The position numbers and the translations under genes were made by a program. Shown one piece after another: positions 1 to 10,294 of a stretch of DNA of 36,546 nt; position 1 is the stretch's first letter, and every line of letters starts with the position of its first letter. The stretch spans positions 1-36,546 of the forward strand of contig JAGOEY010000001.1 of the NCBI GenBank assembly GCA_017997515.1, in the 5' to 3' direction. The notes under the pieces are model-generated. The model was not told the DNA's origin, made no database searches, and saw nothing but the letters and a program-made list of their open reading frames with translations. The DNA is from Burkholderiaceae bacterium (GTDB lineage Bacteria; Pseudomonadota; Gammaproteobacteria; Burkholderiales; Burkholderiaceae).

Positions 1-2146
<2,146 letters not shown>

Positions 2147-2245
2147 TGGCTTGCTCCTTGCATCAAAGGTAAGTCCAATGGGCGATGATTCAAGGGCATT
2201 TGTGCCCCAACCTCTTATTTTTCTACAGCATTTTTGGAGTCCATC

Positions 2246-3238
2246 ATGTTCTTTTCCCGACGCGGTGTGGTGTCACGCGGTGTACGCAGTGTGTTGGCAC
2301 TCGGCCTTTTGACCGCTTTTGCCAGTTTGGCCCAGGCCCAAACCGGTACCCCCATCAAACTGCTGGTCGGTTTCCCCGCCGGTGCGGGCACCGACGCCAT
2401 CGCCCGCACCTTGGCTGAAAAGCTCAAGGATGAGCTGGGTGTGCCCGTGGTGGTGGAAAACCGCGCCGGGGCCGGTGGCCAGATTGCGGCGCAGGCCCTG
2501 AAGGCCTCACCCGCCGACGGCCACACCTTCTTCCTCACCCATGACCACAGCATTTCCATCCTGCCGCAGGTGGTGAAAAACCCGGGCTTCAACCCTGCCA
2601 CGGACTTTGCACCGGTCGCCGGTTTTGCCACCTTCGCCAATGTGCTGGCCGTATCTGGCGGCACGCCCGCGAAAAACATGGACGAGTACCTCGCCTGGGT
2701 CAAAACCCAAAAAGGCGGCAAGGAAACCATTGGTGTGCCCGCGCCCGGTTCCATCCCCGAGTTCCTGGTCAAGCTGATGTCGGACAAATACAAGCTTGAC
2801 CTGCAGGCCGCCCCCTACCGTGGCAGCGCCCCGATGACAGCCGACATGCTGGGCAACCAGATCGGTGCCGGTATCGCGTCTGTGCCCGACTTCATCGAGA
2901 ACCACAAGGCCGGCAAGGTGCGCATCGTCGCCACCATCGGTGCCAAACGCCAACCCCTGCTGCCCGCTGTACCAACCTTCACCGAGCTGGGTTTTGCCAA
3001 CCTGGACGACTACCCCTATTACGGCATCTTCGCCCCGACCGGTACACCCCAGCCGGTCATCGACCGCTTTGGCAACGCACTGCAGAAGGTACTGGCCATG
3101 CCGGACGTGAAGGACAAGCTGACGACGATGGGACTGAACGTGGGCTACGAGCCGCAGGCCCAGTTTGCGCAGCGGGTGAAGAACTACACCCACACCTGGG
3201 AAGGCATCATCAAGGCGAGTGGGTTCGTGCCCCAGTGA
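2246..3238 (+). CDS. Bug-family tripartite tricarboxylate receptor (periplasmic binding protein)
   Basis: The product is a 330-residue periplasmic solute-binding protein of the Bug/TctC family, which captures carboxylates or other small anions for tripartite tricarboxylate transporters. It has a signal peptide with an arginine-rich start ([12 protein letters not shown]), a hydrophobic core and a likely cleavage after AQA. The family signature [16 protein letters not shown] follows, then the body with [14 protein letters not shown]. The ATG at 2246 is preferred over an upstream TTG because GGAG at 2236-2239 is well spaced before it. No TctA/TctB membrane genes are nearby, so it is an orphan receptor, as is usual in Comamonadaceae and Bordetella. 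The ligand cannot be read from the sequence. Confidence 0.9.
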   Translation: MFFSRRGVVSRGVRSVLALGLLTAFASLAQAQTGTPIKLLVGFPAGAGTDAIARTLAEKLKDELGVPVVVENRAGAGGQIAAQALKASPADGHTFFLTHDHSISILPQVVKNPGFNPATDFAPVAGFATFANVLAVSGGTPAKNMDEYLAWVKTQKGGKETIGVPAPGSIPEFLVKLMSDKYKLDLQAAPYRGSAPMTADMLGNQIGAGIASVPDFIENHKAGKVRIVATIGAKRQPLLPAVPTFTELGFANLDDYPYYGIFAPTGTPQPVIDRFGNALQKVLAMPDVKDKLTTMGLNVGYEPQAQFAQRVKNYTHTWEGIIKASGFVPQ

Positions 3239-3240
3239 TC

Positions 3241-3305
3241 ATTTTTTAAGCAAAATATGCTGCTTTCGCCCATCTGACGGGCGCAAGCAGCTATCAATTC
3301 AGGAG
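3241..3305. repeat. Dispersed hairpin repeat, family 1, copy in convergent gap
   Basis: The gap between the convergent Bug and MFS genes holds a 13-bp near-perfect inverted repeat: GCTGCTTTCGCCC (3259-3271) and GGGCGCAAGCAGC (3279-3291), one mismatch, 7-nt loop. Read on the minus strand it starts TTGATAGCTGCTTGCGC and matches copies near 8525, 22991 and 28026. In this position it could also serve both genes as a transcription terminator, although the U-tract is poor. Confidence 0.65.
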
Positions 3306-3343
3306 TTAAATACCACCACAGGTGGCACGCACCTGGAACGAAG

Positions 3344-4585
3344 TCAGGCCCGCGTCTGCTCTGGCTCGGTTGTCAAACGGTCCCGCTGCGCCAGCGACGG
3401 GAACAGCCGGGTCCACCACAGCGCTACCAGCAGGGTGCCAATACCCCCCAGCACGACCGAGCCCACGGGCCCCAACAATGCAGCGGTGGCACCCGACTCG
3501 AACTCGCCCAGCTGGTTGCTGGCACCGATAAAAATCGAGTTGACGGCGCTGACCCGCCCGCGCATAGCGTCGGGGGTTTCGAGCTGCACCAGCGTCTGTC
3601 GGATCACCACACTCACCATGTCGGCCCCGCCCGAAATCGCCAGCACCGCCAGCGACAGCCACAGGCTGGTGGACAGGCCAAACACCACCATACAGGCACC
3701 AAACACTGCCACCGCCCACAGCAGCGTGCGGCCCACGCGGCGCTCCACCGGCCAGCGGGTCAGCACCACCGACATCACCAATGCCCCCGCTGCCGGGGCC
3801 GAACGCAGCAGGCCCAAGCCCCACGGGCCGACATGCAGGATGTCTTTGGCAAACATCGGCAGCAGCGCCACCGCCCCCCCCAGCAGCACCGCAAACAGGT
3901 CAAGCGACACGGCGCCCAGCACCGGTTTGCGCTCCCAGATAAAACGCACGCCGGCCAGCAAGGTGTCCAGCGTCACCGGCGCATGGGGCGCGCTCACATG
4001 CACGTAACGCACCAGAAACACCAGCACACTGCCCGCCGCAAACAGGGCGGCACAGCTGGCATACACCGCCCCGGCACCCGCGATAAAAATCAATCCACCC
4101 AACGCAGGCCCGCCAATGATGGCTGCCTGGGTGCCTGCCGAGCTGAACGCCATGGCACGCGGCAGCATGGCGGGTGGCACCAGCAAAGGGGTCAGCGCCT
4201 GCTGCGCTGGCATCTGGAACGCCCGCGCCATGCCCAGCACGACAGACAAACCGAGCAACACGCTGCGCGACACCCAGCCTTCGTGGGTGGATAACACCAG
4301 CACGGCGGCTACGCCCATTTGCAGCAGCAAACACGCCGCCACAATACGTCCCCGGTGCACCCGGTCGGCCACATGCCCGGCCACCAGCATCAGCAGCAGC
4401 GCGGGCGCAAACTGGTACAGCCCGACCAACCCCAGGTCCCATGCGCTGCCCGTCAGGTCGTACATCTGCCAGCCCACGGCCACCATCAGCATCTGCATGC
4501 CCGCCGTGCCCAGCAGCCGGGCACACCACATACGGATGAATGATTTCTGCTGCAGCAGGTCGGAAAATGAGGGGCTCACGGACAT
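3344..4585 (-). CDS. MFS transporter, EntS-like exporter
   Basis: This is a 413-residue major facilitator protein of the MFS_3/EntS-like group, an inner-membrane proton-driven exporter. About twelve hydrophobic segments are visible, with the loop-2/3 motif GHVADRVHRGRIV. The later segment SGGADMVSVVIRQTLVQLET and the following MRGRVSAVNSIFIGASNQLG are typical of this family. I start at ATG 4585 (MSVSPSFSDLLQQKSF) rather than at a longer reading beginning near 4663, because homologues begin with such a short cytosolic tail. No strong ribosome-binding site is seen. It faces the LOG gene divergently across about 150 bp. The substrate is unknown. Confidence 0.85.
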   Translation of the reverse strand: MSVSPSFSDLLQQKSFIRMWCARLLGTAGMQMLMVAVGWQMYDLTGSAWDLGLVGLYQFAPALLLMLVAGHVADRVHRGRIVAACLLLQMGVAAVLVLSTHEGWVSRSVLLGLSVVLGMARAFQMPAQQALTPLLVPPAMLPRAMAFSSAGTQAAIIGGPALGGLIFIAGAGAVYASCAALFAAGSVLVFLVRYVHVSAPHAPVTLDTLLAGVRFIWERKPVLGAVSLDLFAVLLGGAVALLPMFAKDILHVGPWGLGLLRSAPAAGALVMSVVLTRWPVERRVGRTLLWAVAVFGACMVVFGLSTSLWLSLAVLAISGGADMVSVVIRQTLVQLETPDAMRGRVSAVNSIFIGASNQLGEFESGATAALLGPVGSVVLGGIGTLLVALWWTRLFPSLAQRDRLTTEPEQTRA

Positions 4586-4733
4586 GCGCTGGAGCTTACC
4601 AGCGGCTTTGCTGCGCTGCAGCGTGCGCAGGGGTTGGCACGATAATGGCAGGCAAGCTTGCAAGATTTTCGCCAGACTTCACAGACATCTCCGGCTTCGC
4701 GCCCCTCTTTTCACCCCCCCCTCTTTCGCACCC

Positions 4734-5621
4734 ATGTCCAAAAAAGACAACAAAGACAAGAACCTCAACGAGCGCCGTCTGGCCGCTGCCTGGGCCGAAC
4801 TGCAGGCCCACTCCGACGACGGCAACCCGCTGCAGGCCGAGGCCTACCGGCTGGCGTTTTCCGACCCTGAATTTTTGCTGCGCCGTGAGACACGTGGCAT
4901 CCGTATGCAGCTGGAAATGCTCAAGCCCGACCTGGAGCAGCAGGCCCAGGGCATCGAGAACACGGTAGTCGTCTACGGCAGTGCACGCTTCCCCGCGCCC
5001 GAAGTGGCGCAGGCCGAGCTGCTCCAGGCCCAGGCGGGTAATGACCCGCAGGTGCTGGCCCGCGCTGAACAGCGTGTGCGCCAATCGCGCCACTACGAAC
5101 AGGCGCGCCAGTTTGCCCATCTGGTGGCCACCGACAGCCAGGCACGCGAGCCCAAGGAACGCATGACGATTTGCACCGGCGGCGGCCCCGGCATCATGGA
5201 GGCGGCCAACCGGGGCGCGTTTGAAGCCGGTGCGCTGAACGTGGGCCTGAGCATCGCCCTGCCCTTCGAGGCCAGCGGCAACAAATACATCACACCGTCG
5301 CTGAGCTTCAAGTTCCACTACTTCGCGCTGCGCAAGATGCATTTCATGATGCGTGCCAAGGCGCTGGTGGTGTTCCCCGGCGGCTTTGGCACGCTGGACG
5401 AGCTGTTTGAAGTGATGACGCTGGTGCAGACCGGCAAGTCGCGCCCGGTGCCCATCATCCTGTTTGGCGCCGACTACTGGAAACGCCTGCTCGACTTTGA
5501 CCTGCTGATCGAAGAAGGCACCATTTCCCCCGAGAACCTCGACCTGTTCCGCTACAAGGACACGCCGCAAGAAGCCTGGGACGCCATCCAGGGCTTCTAT
5601 CGGCTCTCGTCCGCAGCCTGA
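4734..5621 (+). CDS. LOG-family protein (cytokinin riboside phosphoribohydrolase-like)
   Basis: A 295-residue cytosolic protein of the LOG/TIGR00730 family. Members hydrolyse nucleoside monophosphates at the N-glycosidic bond; some release cytokinins, others are general nucleotide nucleosidases. The diagnostic motifs are GGGPGIMEA at residues 149-157 and PGGFGTLDE at 215-223. An extra N-terminal region of about 75 residues and an insertion rich in Ala/Gln near residues 91-125 make it longer than the 180-200 residue plant-type enzymes and closer to the larger bacterial form. The start at 4734 (MSKKDNKDKNLNERR) follows a pyrimidine-rich leader without a clear Shine-Dalgarno; the frame is open further upstream, but only as the antisense of the MFS gene. 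Its 3' end overlaps the convergent MFS gene by 25 bp. Confidence 0.88.
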   Translation: MSKKDNKDKNLNERRLAAAWAELQAHSDDGNPLQAEAYRLAFSDPEFLLRRETRGIRMQLEMLKPDLEQQAQGIENTVVVYGSARFPAPEVAQAELLQAQAGNDPQVLARAEQRVRQSRHYEQARQFAHLVATDSQAREPKERMTICTGGGPGIMEAANRGAFEAGALNVGLSIALPFEASGNKYITPSLSFKFHYFALRKMHFMMRAKALVVFPGGFGTLDELFEVMTLVQTGKSRPVPIILFGADYWKRLLDFDLLIEEGTISPENLDLFRYKDTPQEAWDAIQGFYRLSSAA

Positions 5622-6772
5622 TGCGGCGCTGCGGGCGCCACCCGCAGCGTCCACGCCCCCCGCGAACCGAGCCCCACCACAGTGCCGGCCAGCCAGAACA
5701 CACCGCCCACCCCGACCACCGCCCCCGCTGCACCAAACAGCAAGGGCACCACCACGCTGGACGCATTCACCGACATCAGGCGCAGGCCCAGCGCCTCCCC
5801 CTGGCGGGCATGCGGCGTGATCTGGTGCAGCATGCTCATGATCATGGGCTGCACCGAGCCCAGCGAGAAGCCCAACAGCACCGAACACAGGCCCATGGCC
5901 CAGGCAGTGGGCATGAGGGGGTAAACACCAAACAACACGGCGGTGGCCAGCATGGCGCAGGTGAGCACCACCGTCTCGCGCAGGCGGGCGGCCAGCAGCG
6001 GCATCAGCATCCGCACCGCGGTGGCGGCGATGGCAAACGCACCGAGCAGCGTGCCAATCACCGATGCGCTCAAGCCCCGCTCATGCCCCAGGATGGGCAA
6101 CACAAAGGTGTGGACATCCCAACACGCCGACAGAAACCAGTTGACCAGCAGCAAACGGCGAAACGGTGCATGGCCCAGCAGATCCCAGGCACGGCGCGGG
6201 GCTTCGTCCTGGTTCACCGGGTCGGCGGGCAGTTCCTGCGTGCGACGCACCAGAAACCAGGTGAGAACCGGCAGCGCGGCCATGAAGAAAAAGGCGGCGC
6301 GGAAGCCCGCGTGGTCGATCAGCAGGCCTGCCGTAAACGGCCCAAGGAAGTTGGACACGGCCGGGCCGATGGCCAGCCAGCTGAACACCTGGCGCAGTTC
6401 GGTGTTGGAGCGGCTGGCGCGGCCCACATGCCGCTGCAGTGCGATGACCGCCACACCCGAGGCACCGCCTGTGAGCAGCGCGCCCACACACAGCGTGGCA
6501 AAAGAGGGCCAAGCCGTCGCTACCAGCCCACCCGCCACGGCAGCCAGCACGGCACCGGCCATGGGGCGGCGCAGACCATGCCGGTCAGCATACCGGCCTG
6601 CGGGCAACGCCAGAAACACCTGGGTCAGCGCAAACAGGGCCAGCAGCATACCCACCGCCACGGCGCTGTAACCCTGGCGCAGCGCCCACAGGGGGGCGGC
6701 CATCCGCATGGCCGTCATACAGGCGTGCAGAAAGATCTGGGCGGCAATCAGCCGCGCGAGTTCGGGGTTCAC
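5597..6772 (-). CDS. MFS transporter
   Basis: A 391-residue inner-membrane transporter of the major facilitator superfamily with about twelve predicted helices. The loop motif is AGRYADRHGLRRPMAGAVL, and a long amphipathic stretch RRTQELPADPVNQDEAPRR marks the central cytosolic loop. I start at GTG 6772 (VNPELARLIAAQIFLHA), one base after the rmuC stop, because the upstream in-frame extension is the shadow of rmuC and has no membrane character. It is therefore probably cotranscribed and translationally coupled with rmuC. The last 25 bp overlap the end of the LOG gene on the other strand. The substrate is unknown. Confidence 0.85.
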   Translation of the reverse strand: MNPELARLIAAQIFLHACMTAMRMAAPLWALRQGYSAVAVGMLLALFALTQVFLALPAGRYADRHGLRRPMAGAVLAAVAGGLVATAWPSFATLCVGALLTGGASGVAVIALQRHVGRASRSNTELRQVFSWLAIGPAVSNFLGPFTAGLLIDHAGFRAAFFFMAALPVLTWFLVRRTQELPADPVNQDEAPRRAWDLLGHAPFRRLLLVNWFLSACWDVHTFVLPILGHERGLSASVIGTLLGAFAIAATAVRMLMPLLAARLRETVVLTCAMLATAVLFGVYPLMPTAWAMGLCSVLLGFSLGSVQPMIMSMLHQITPHARQGEALGLRLMSVNASSVVVPLLFGAAGAVVGVGGVFWLAGTVVGLGSRGAWTLRVAPAAPHQAADESR

Positions 6773-6773
6773 C

Positions 6774-8435
6774 TCACTCGTCGTCCAGCAAGCCGGGCAG
6801 CGCGGCAGTAACTGGGTCGGTGGTAATCCCCGGCATGGGCAGATCCTGCACGTCGCGCAGCTTGCGCTGGATAGCGCGGGTGCGCACGCCCACCTCATCA
6901 AACTTCTTGGCGGCAGCGTCGATGGACTTTTTGGTAGCCTCGACCACATCGCCAAATTTGGCGAATTCGGACTTGACCTCACCCAACGTGTGCCACACCT
7001 CGGACGAGCGTTTCTCGATGGCCAGGGTCTTGAAACCCATCTGCAGGCTGTTGAGCATGGCCGCCAAATTGGATGGGCCCGTCACCATCACGCGGCAGTC
7101 GTTCTGGATCACCTCCACCAGGCCCGGCCGCCGGATCACCTCGGCAAACAGGCTCTCGGTGGGCAGGTAGAGGATGGCAAAGTCGGTGGTGTGCGGCGGC
7201 GACACGTATTTGCTGAAGATCTTGCGCGCCTCCAGCTTGATCGAGGTCTCGAACGCATTACCCGCCGACAGGATGGCGGCTTTGTCGGCCACGTCCTGGG
7301 CGTCCATCAGGCGCTGGTACTGCTCAACCGGGTATTTGGAATCGATTGGCAGCCACACCGGTTGTTCGTCACTCTTGCCGGGCAGGCGGATGGCGAACTC
7401 GACCAGCTCGTCGCTGCCGGGGATGGTCTTGATATTTTTGCCAAACTGCGCCGGTGTGAGCACGTTTTCGATGATGGCGCCCAGCTGCATTTCGCCCCAG
7501 GTGCCGCGTGACTTGACGTTGGTCATCACCCGTTTCAGGTCGCCCACGCTGCTGGCCAGGGTCTGCATTTCGCCCAGACCTTTGTGCACCTGCTCCAGCC
7601 GGTCGCTGACCAGCTTGAACGACTCACCGAGGCGCTGCTCCAGCGTGGCGTGGAGTTTCTCGTCCACCGTGCGGCGCATTTCTTCGAGCTTGGTGGCGTT
7701 GTCGGCCTGGATGGCGGCCAGCCGCTCGTTGAGCGCGGCGCGTAATTGCTCGGCATTCTGCTGGCTGCCTTGCACCATGCCGGAGAGTTGCAGCGACACA
7801 CCTTCCTGCAGAGCCGAAAACTGGTTGCGAATCTGGTTGCCGTTGCCGTCCAGCTGGTCCTTGAGCGCGGTGGACATGGTGCCCAGCTGGCTCTGGATGT
7901 CGGCCTTGAGTGAATCGAGGGTGCTGCGCGTGGCCAAGGCCAACGCTTCAAAACGCTCCTGGATACGGGTCTCGAACAAGACCGCACTCTCGGCCATGGC
8001 CTGGCGCGACTTGACACTTTCTGCGGCCAGCGTGCCCACGGTGGTGGTGAGCTCGGTGCGAAAGCCCACCAGCGTCTCCGACAGCTCTTTGCGCGCCGTG
8101 CCTGCGTCCGCCTGGCCCTGCGCCAAGTGGGCCAGCAGCGCCTTGCTGCTTTCCTCCAGCCGCCCGGCCACCGCCTGGCGCGAGGCCTCGAGTGTGGACT
8201 GCATGTTCTGGGTAAAACCCTGCATCTGCTGCGCCAGGCCGTGCATGGCCCCGTCGTTTTTGGCCACCGCAAGCTGTGTTGCCTGCGACAGCGACTCCAG
8301 CGCGCGCAATTTGTCCTGCCACTCGGCGGGTAACTCCACACGCGGCTGGTGCCAGAACAGCAGGAAGACCAACACACAAAGGATGGCGACCAGCAAGGCC
8401 AGCAATACCGGAACCACCCACATCTCAACGCTCAT
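6774..8435 (-). CDS. rmuC: DNA recombination protein RmuC
   Basis: RmuC limits inversion and recombination at short inverted repeats; it is a predicted nuclease-like protein of the PD-(D/E)XK type anchored in the membrane. The 553-residue product has one N-terminal transmembrane helix (about residues 6-28, MWVVPVLLALLVAILC). A long coiled-coil region rich in Gln/Ala/Leu follows to about residue 300, then the RmuC domain with RGTWGEMQLGAIIENVL and WLPIDSKYPVEQY. Start 8435 (ATGAGCGTTGAG) is chosen over the ATG two codons earlier because AAGG lies about 9 nt before it and too close to the other. The downstream MFS gene starts one base after its stop. Confidence 0.94.
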   Translation of the reverse strand: MSVEMWVVPVLLALLVAILCVLVFLLFWHQPRVELPAEWQDKLRALESLSQATQLAVAKNDGAMHGLAQQMQGFTQNMQSTLEASRQAVAGRLEESSKALLAHLAQGQADAGTARKELSETLVGFRTELTTTVGTLAAESVKSRQAMAESAVLFETRIQERFEALALATRSTLDSLKADIQSQLGTMSTALKDQLDGNGNQIRNQFSALQEGVSLQLSGMVQGSQQNAEQLRAALNERLAAIQADNATKLEEMRRTVDEKLHATLEQRLGESFKLVSDRLEQVHKGLGEMQTLASSVGDLKRVMTNVKSRGTWGEMQLGAIIENVLTPAQFGKNIKTIPGSDELVEFAIRLPGKSDEQPVWLPIDSKYPVEQYQRLMDAQDVADKAAILSAGNAFETSIKLEARKIFSKYVSPPHTTDFAILYLPTESLFAEVIRRPGLVEVIQNDCRVMVTGPSNLAAMLNSLQMGFKTLAIEKRSSEVWHTLGEVKSEFAKFGDVVEATKKSIDAAAKKFDEVGVRTRAIQRKLRDVQDLPMPGITTDPVTAALPGLLDDE

Positions 8436-8508
8436 ACACATCGACCTTCATATTTCAAAATCAAAAAAACGCGCATACCTTGCACGCCGGGCTTCAAAAA
8501 TCCACCCT

Positions 8509-8580
8509 ACAAAACGCTATTTATTTGATAGCTTCTTGCGCACTACTGGTATGTTCTAGAGCCCTATTTTCTTAAAAAAC
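8509..8580 (+). repeat. Dispersed repeat, family 1, upstream of rmuC
   Basis: The 173-bp gap between ccdB and rmuC holds TTGATAGCTTCTTGCGC (8525-8541), then about 16 variable bases and CTAGAGCCCTATTTTC. This aligns end to end with the copies at 22991 and 28026. No gene or convincing terminator is seen in the rest of the gap. Confidence 0.6.
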
Positions 8581-8608
8581 TGCTCAGATTGTCTGCCACC
8601 TGCTCCGG

Positions 8609-8923
8609 CTAATAACCGCGCAGCAGCATGTCGAGCGCAGTGTCGATGTCCAGCGCTTGCGGCTTTGCAGTGGCCACGGGGCGACGTAGTTCGCTGGACA
8701 AAAACACGGTGATACCGAGCGGGTGCAAGCGGCACGGCGTGTCGTTCACCACGATGTGGGGGTTGAAGCGGTCGGTCATGCCGGGCACGGTGTTGCCAAT
8801 GGCGAGCGGCACGCAAACGCGTTCGACGAACTGGTAGAGCAGATCGCTCTGGATTTCGAGCACGTAGGGAAAGAAGCCCCGGTCAGCGCGAATGGGGTTG
8901 GGGTAGATGTCAAACCGCGCCAT
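8609..8923 (-). CDS. ccdB: CcdB-family toxin
   Basis: A 104-residue protein resembling CcdB, the toxin of the F-plasmid ccd system, which poisons DNA gyrase. Matching features are MARFDIYPNP at the start, VLEIQSDLLYQ (CcdB: VDVQSDII), RVCVPLA, HIVVNDTPCRLHPLGI and the end DIDTALDMLLRGY, against DIKNAINLMFWGI in F CcdB. The length is the family norm. The terminal WGI needed by F CcdB is here RGY; the Gly is kept and the Trp is not, so gyrase toxicity cannot be assumed. The gene begins 2 nt after the antitoxin stop codon, the classic antitoxin-first layout. It sits in the chromosome between ghrB-like and rmuC genes with no plasmid or phage genes nearby. Confidence 0.82.
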   Translation of the reverse strand: MARFDIYPNPIRADRGFFPYVLEIQSDLLYQFVERVCVPLAIGNTVPGMTDRFNPHIVVNDTPCRLHPLGITVFLSSELRRPVATAKPQALDIDTALDMLLRGY

Positions 8924-8925
8924 TT

Positions 8926-9270
8926 TCAGGCGGTGCCGTCGAGATCTGTCGGGTTTTCGGCCTGCTCTTCACGCCAGCGGCGTACACGCTGGGCGTAGGG
9001 CTCTCGCTCGGCAGCCCAGGCGTTGTAAGCGGCAATATCGTGTGCATGGGACTGCGCCCAAGCCTGGTTGGCAGCAGTGGCATCTGCGCCGCGCGGCGCA
9101 GATGCCACGGCATAACTGGCCTGGGTCTCTTGCACCATCGGCACCACCTGCACGGGCACCAGAGTGATGCGGCCGTCGGCGGCCAGGCTCATGTCGAACA
9201 TGCGCCCGGCATATTTTTTACCCAGTGAGATTTGGCCACTGGCTCCGACTTCCTTGAACATGGTGAGCAT
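8926..9270 (-). CDS. Antitoxin with AbrB-like N-terminus and CcdA-like C-terminus
   Basis: A 114-residue protein just upstream of ccdB and thus its likely antitoxin. The C-terminal part, AWAQSHAHDIAAYNAW to YAQRVRRW (about residues 70-103), aligns with the toxin-binding tail of CcdA (RWKAEN...FADENRDW) in the spacing of its Trp, Tyr and Arg residues. The N-terminal part (about 5-42), with SGQISLGKKY and DGRITLVP, looks like an AbrB/MazE swapped-hairpin DNA-binding domain rather than the ribbon-helix-helix of F CcdA. This domain assignment is my inference from pattern only. The start may be 9270 or the ATG at 9261 (MFKEVGAS); TTTGGA is spaced better for the latter. An inverted repeat overlaps its promoter. 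Confidence 0.72.
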   Translation of the reverse strand: MLTMFKEVGASGQISLGKKYAGRMFDMSLAADGRITLVPVQVVPMVQETQASYAVASAPRGADATAANQAWAQSHAHDIAAYNAWAAEREPYAQRVRRWREEQAENPTDLDGTA

Positions 9271-9271
9271 T

Positions 9272-9321
9272 CCAAATTGTCATGCCATCATGCGGCAGGA
9301 TCGCACAACTTGTCAATTTGG
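9272..9321 (-). promoter_or_regulatory. Predicted promoter and operator of the toxin-antitoxin operon
   Basis: Reading on the minus strand, TTGACA (complement of 9311-9316) and CATGAT (complement of 9287-9292) form a -35/-10 pair with an 18-bp spacer. The 8-bp arms CCAAATTG (9272-9279) and CAATTTGG (9314-9321) form an inverted repeat flanking this promoter, one arm covering the -35 box. This suggests autorepression by the antitoxin, as in most type II systems. The upstream arm overlaps the stop codon of the preceding dehydrogenase gene. Confidence 0.5.
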
Positions 9322-10290
9322 GAGTGTATTTATCGGCGTCAGGGCCTTGCCATTCACCAGGTAGCCGACCAAATTGTCCGCCGCCAGCTCGGCCATGGCC
9401 CGGCGGGTGGGCACGGTGGCGCTGGCGATGTGCGGGGTGAGCACCACGTTGGGTACGGTCAGCAGGTCGGGGTGGACTGTGGGCTCACCCTCGAACACGT
9501 CCAAGCCCGCAGCGGCAATCTGCTTGCTGCGCAGGGCGGCGGCCAGGGCTGCGTCGTCCACGATGCCGCCGCGCGCAATGTTGATGAGGGTGGCGGTGGG
9601 TTTCATCAGCGCCAGCTCGGCCGCGCCGATGGTGTGGTGCGACGCGGCGCTGTAGGGCACCACCAGCACCACGTGGTCGGCGGTGCGCAGCAGTTCTTCT
9701 TTGCCCACATACGTGGCACCACATGCGGCCTCTGTGGCGGCGTCGAGCCGGGAGCGGTTGTGGTAGACCACTTTCATGCCAAAGCCGTGTGCGCCACGCC
9801 GGGCAATGCCTTGCCCGATGCGGCCCATACCAATGATGCCGAGTGTGGAGCCATGGATGTCCGAGCCCGAGAACATGTCGTAGCTCCACTTCTTCCACTG
9901 GCCTGCACGCAGGAAGTGTTCACTCTCGGTGATGCGGCGGGCGGTGGCCATCAGCAGCGCAAAACCAAAGTCGGCGGTGGTCTCGGTCAGCACACCGGGG
10001 GCGTTGGTGGCCAACACGCCGTGGGCGGTCATGGCATCCACGTCGAAGTTGTTGTAACCCACGGCCATGTTGGCGCAGATTTTCAGGTCGGGGCAGGCGG
10101 CCAGCAGTTCGGCGTCGATGCGTTCGCTGCCGGTGGTGAAGGCCCCTTGTTTGCCTTGCAGCTTTTCGATCAGCTGGGCGCGCGTCCAGCTTTCGTCAGC
10201 CTGGTTGGACTCGACGTCGAAATGGGTTTCAAGCCGGGTGATGGTCTCAGGGAACACAGCGCGGGCAACGAGGATTTTGGGGCGGGTCAT
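9313..10290 (-). CDS. NAD(P)-dependent 2-hydroxyacid dehydrogenase (glyoxylate/hydroxypyruvate reductase type)
   Basis: A 325-residue cytosolic D-isomer-specific 2-hydroxyacid dehydrogenase, probably reducing glyoxylate, hydroxypyruvate or 2-ketogluconate (GhrB-like). The Rossmann motif GMGRIG is at residues 154-159. The catalytic residues are R240 in NIARGGIVDD, E269 in DVFEGEP and H287 in PHIAS. VGYNN near residue 78 is typical of the GRHPR/GhrB branch, but the exact substrate is not readable. The ATG at 10290 lies only 4 nt after the nhaD stop with no clear ribosome-binding site, so translation is probably coupled to nhaD. The pncB-nhaD-dehydrogenase order looks like one transcription unit. 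Confidence 0.88.
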   Translation of the reverse strand: MTRPKILVARAVFPETITRLETHFDVESNQADESWTRAQLIEKLQGKQGAFTTGSERIDAELLAACPDLKICANMAVGYNNFDVDAMTAHGVLATNAPGVLTETTADFGFALLMATARRITESEHFLRAGQWKKWSYDMFSGSDIHGSTLGIIGMGRIGQGIARRGAHGFGMKVVYHNRSRLDAATEAACGATYVGKEELLRTADHVVLVVPYSAASHHTIGAAELALMKPTATLINIARGGIVDDAALAAALRSKQIAAAGLDVFEGEPTVHPDLLTVPNVVLTPHIASATVPTRRAMAELAADNLVGYLVNGKALTPINTLPN

Positions 10291-10294
10291 GGTC

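Noticed and set aside
2147..2245. Sigma-32 heat-shock promoter before clpB
   Set aside because: CCCTTGAA is present, but the only CCCAT-like partner is 6 nt away instead of about 13-15.
7174..8559. Open frame of 461 codons on the plus strand, rich in Ser and Trp
   Set aside because: It is antisense to rmuC, whose translation has a membrane anchor, a coiled coil and the RmuC domain.
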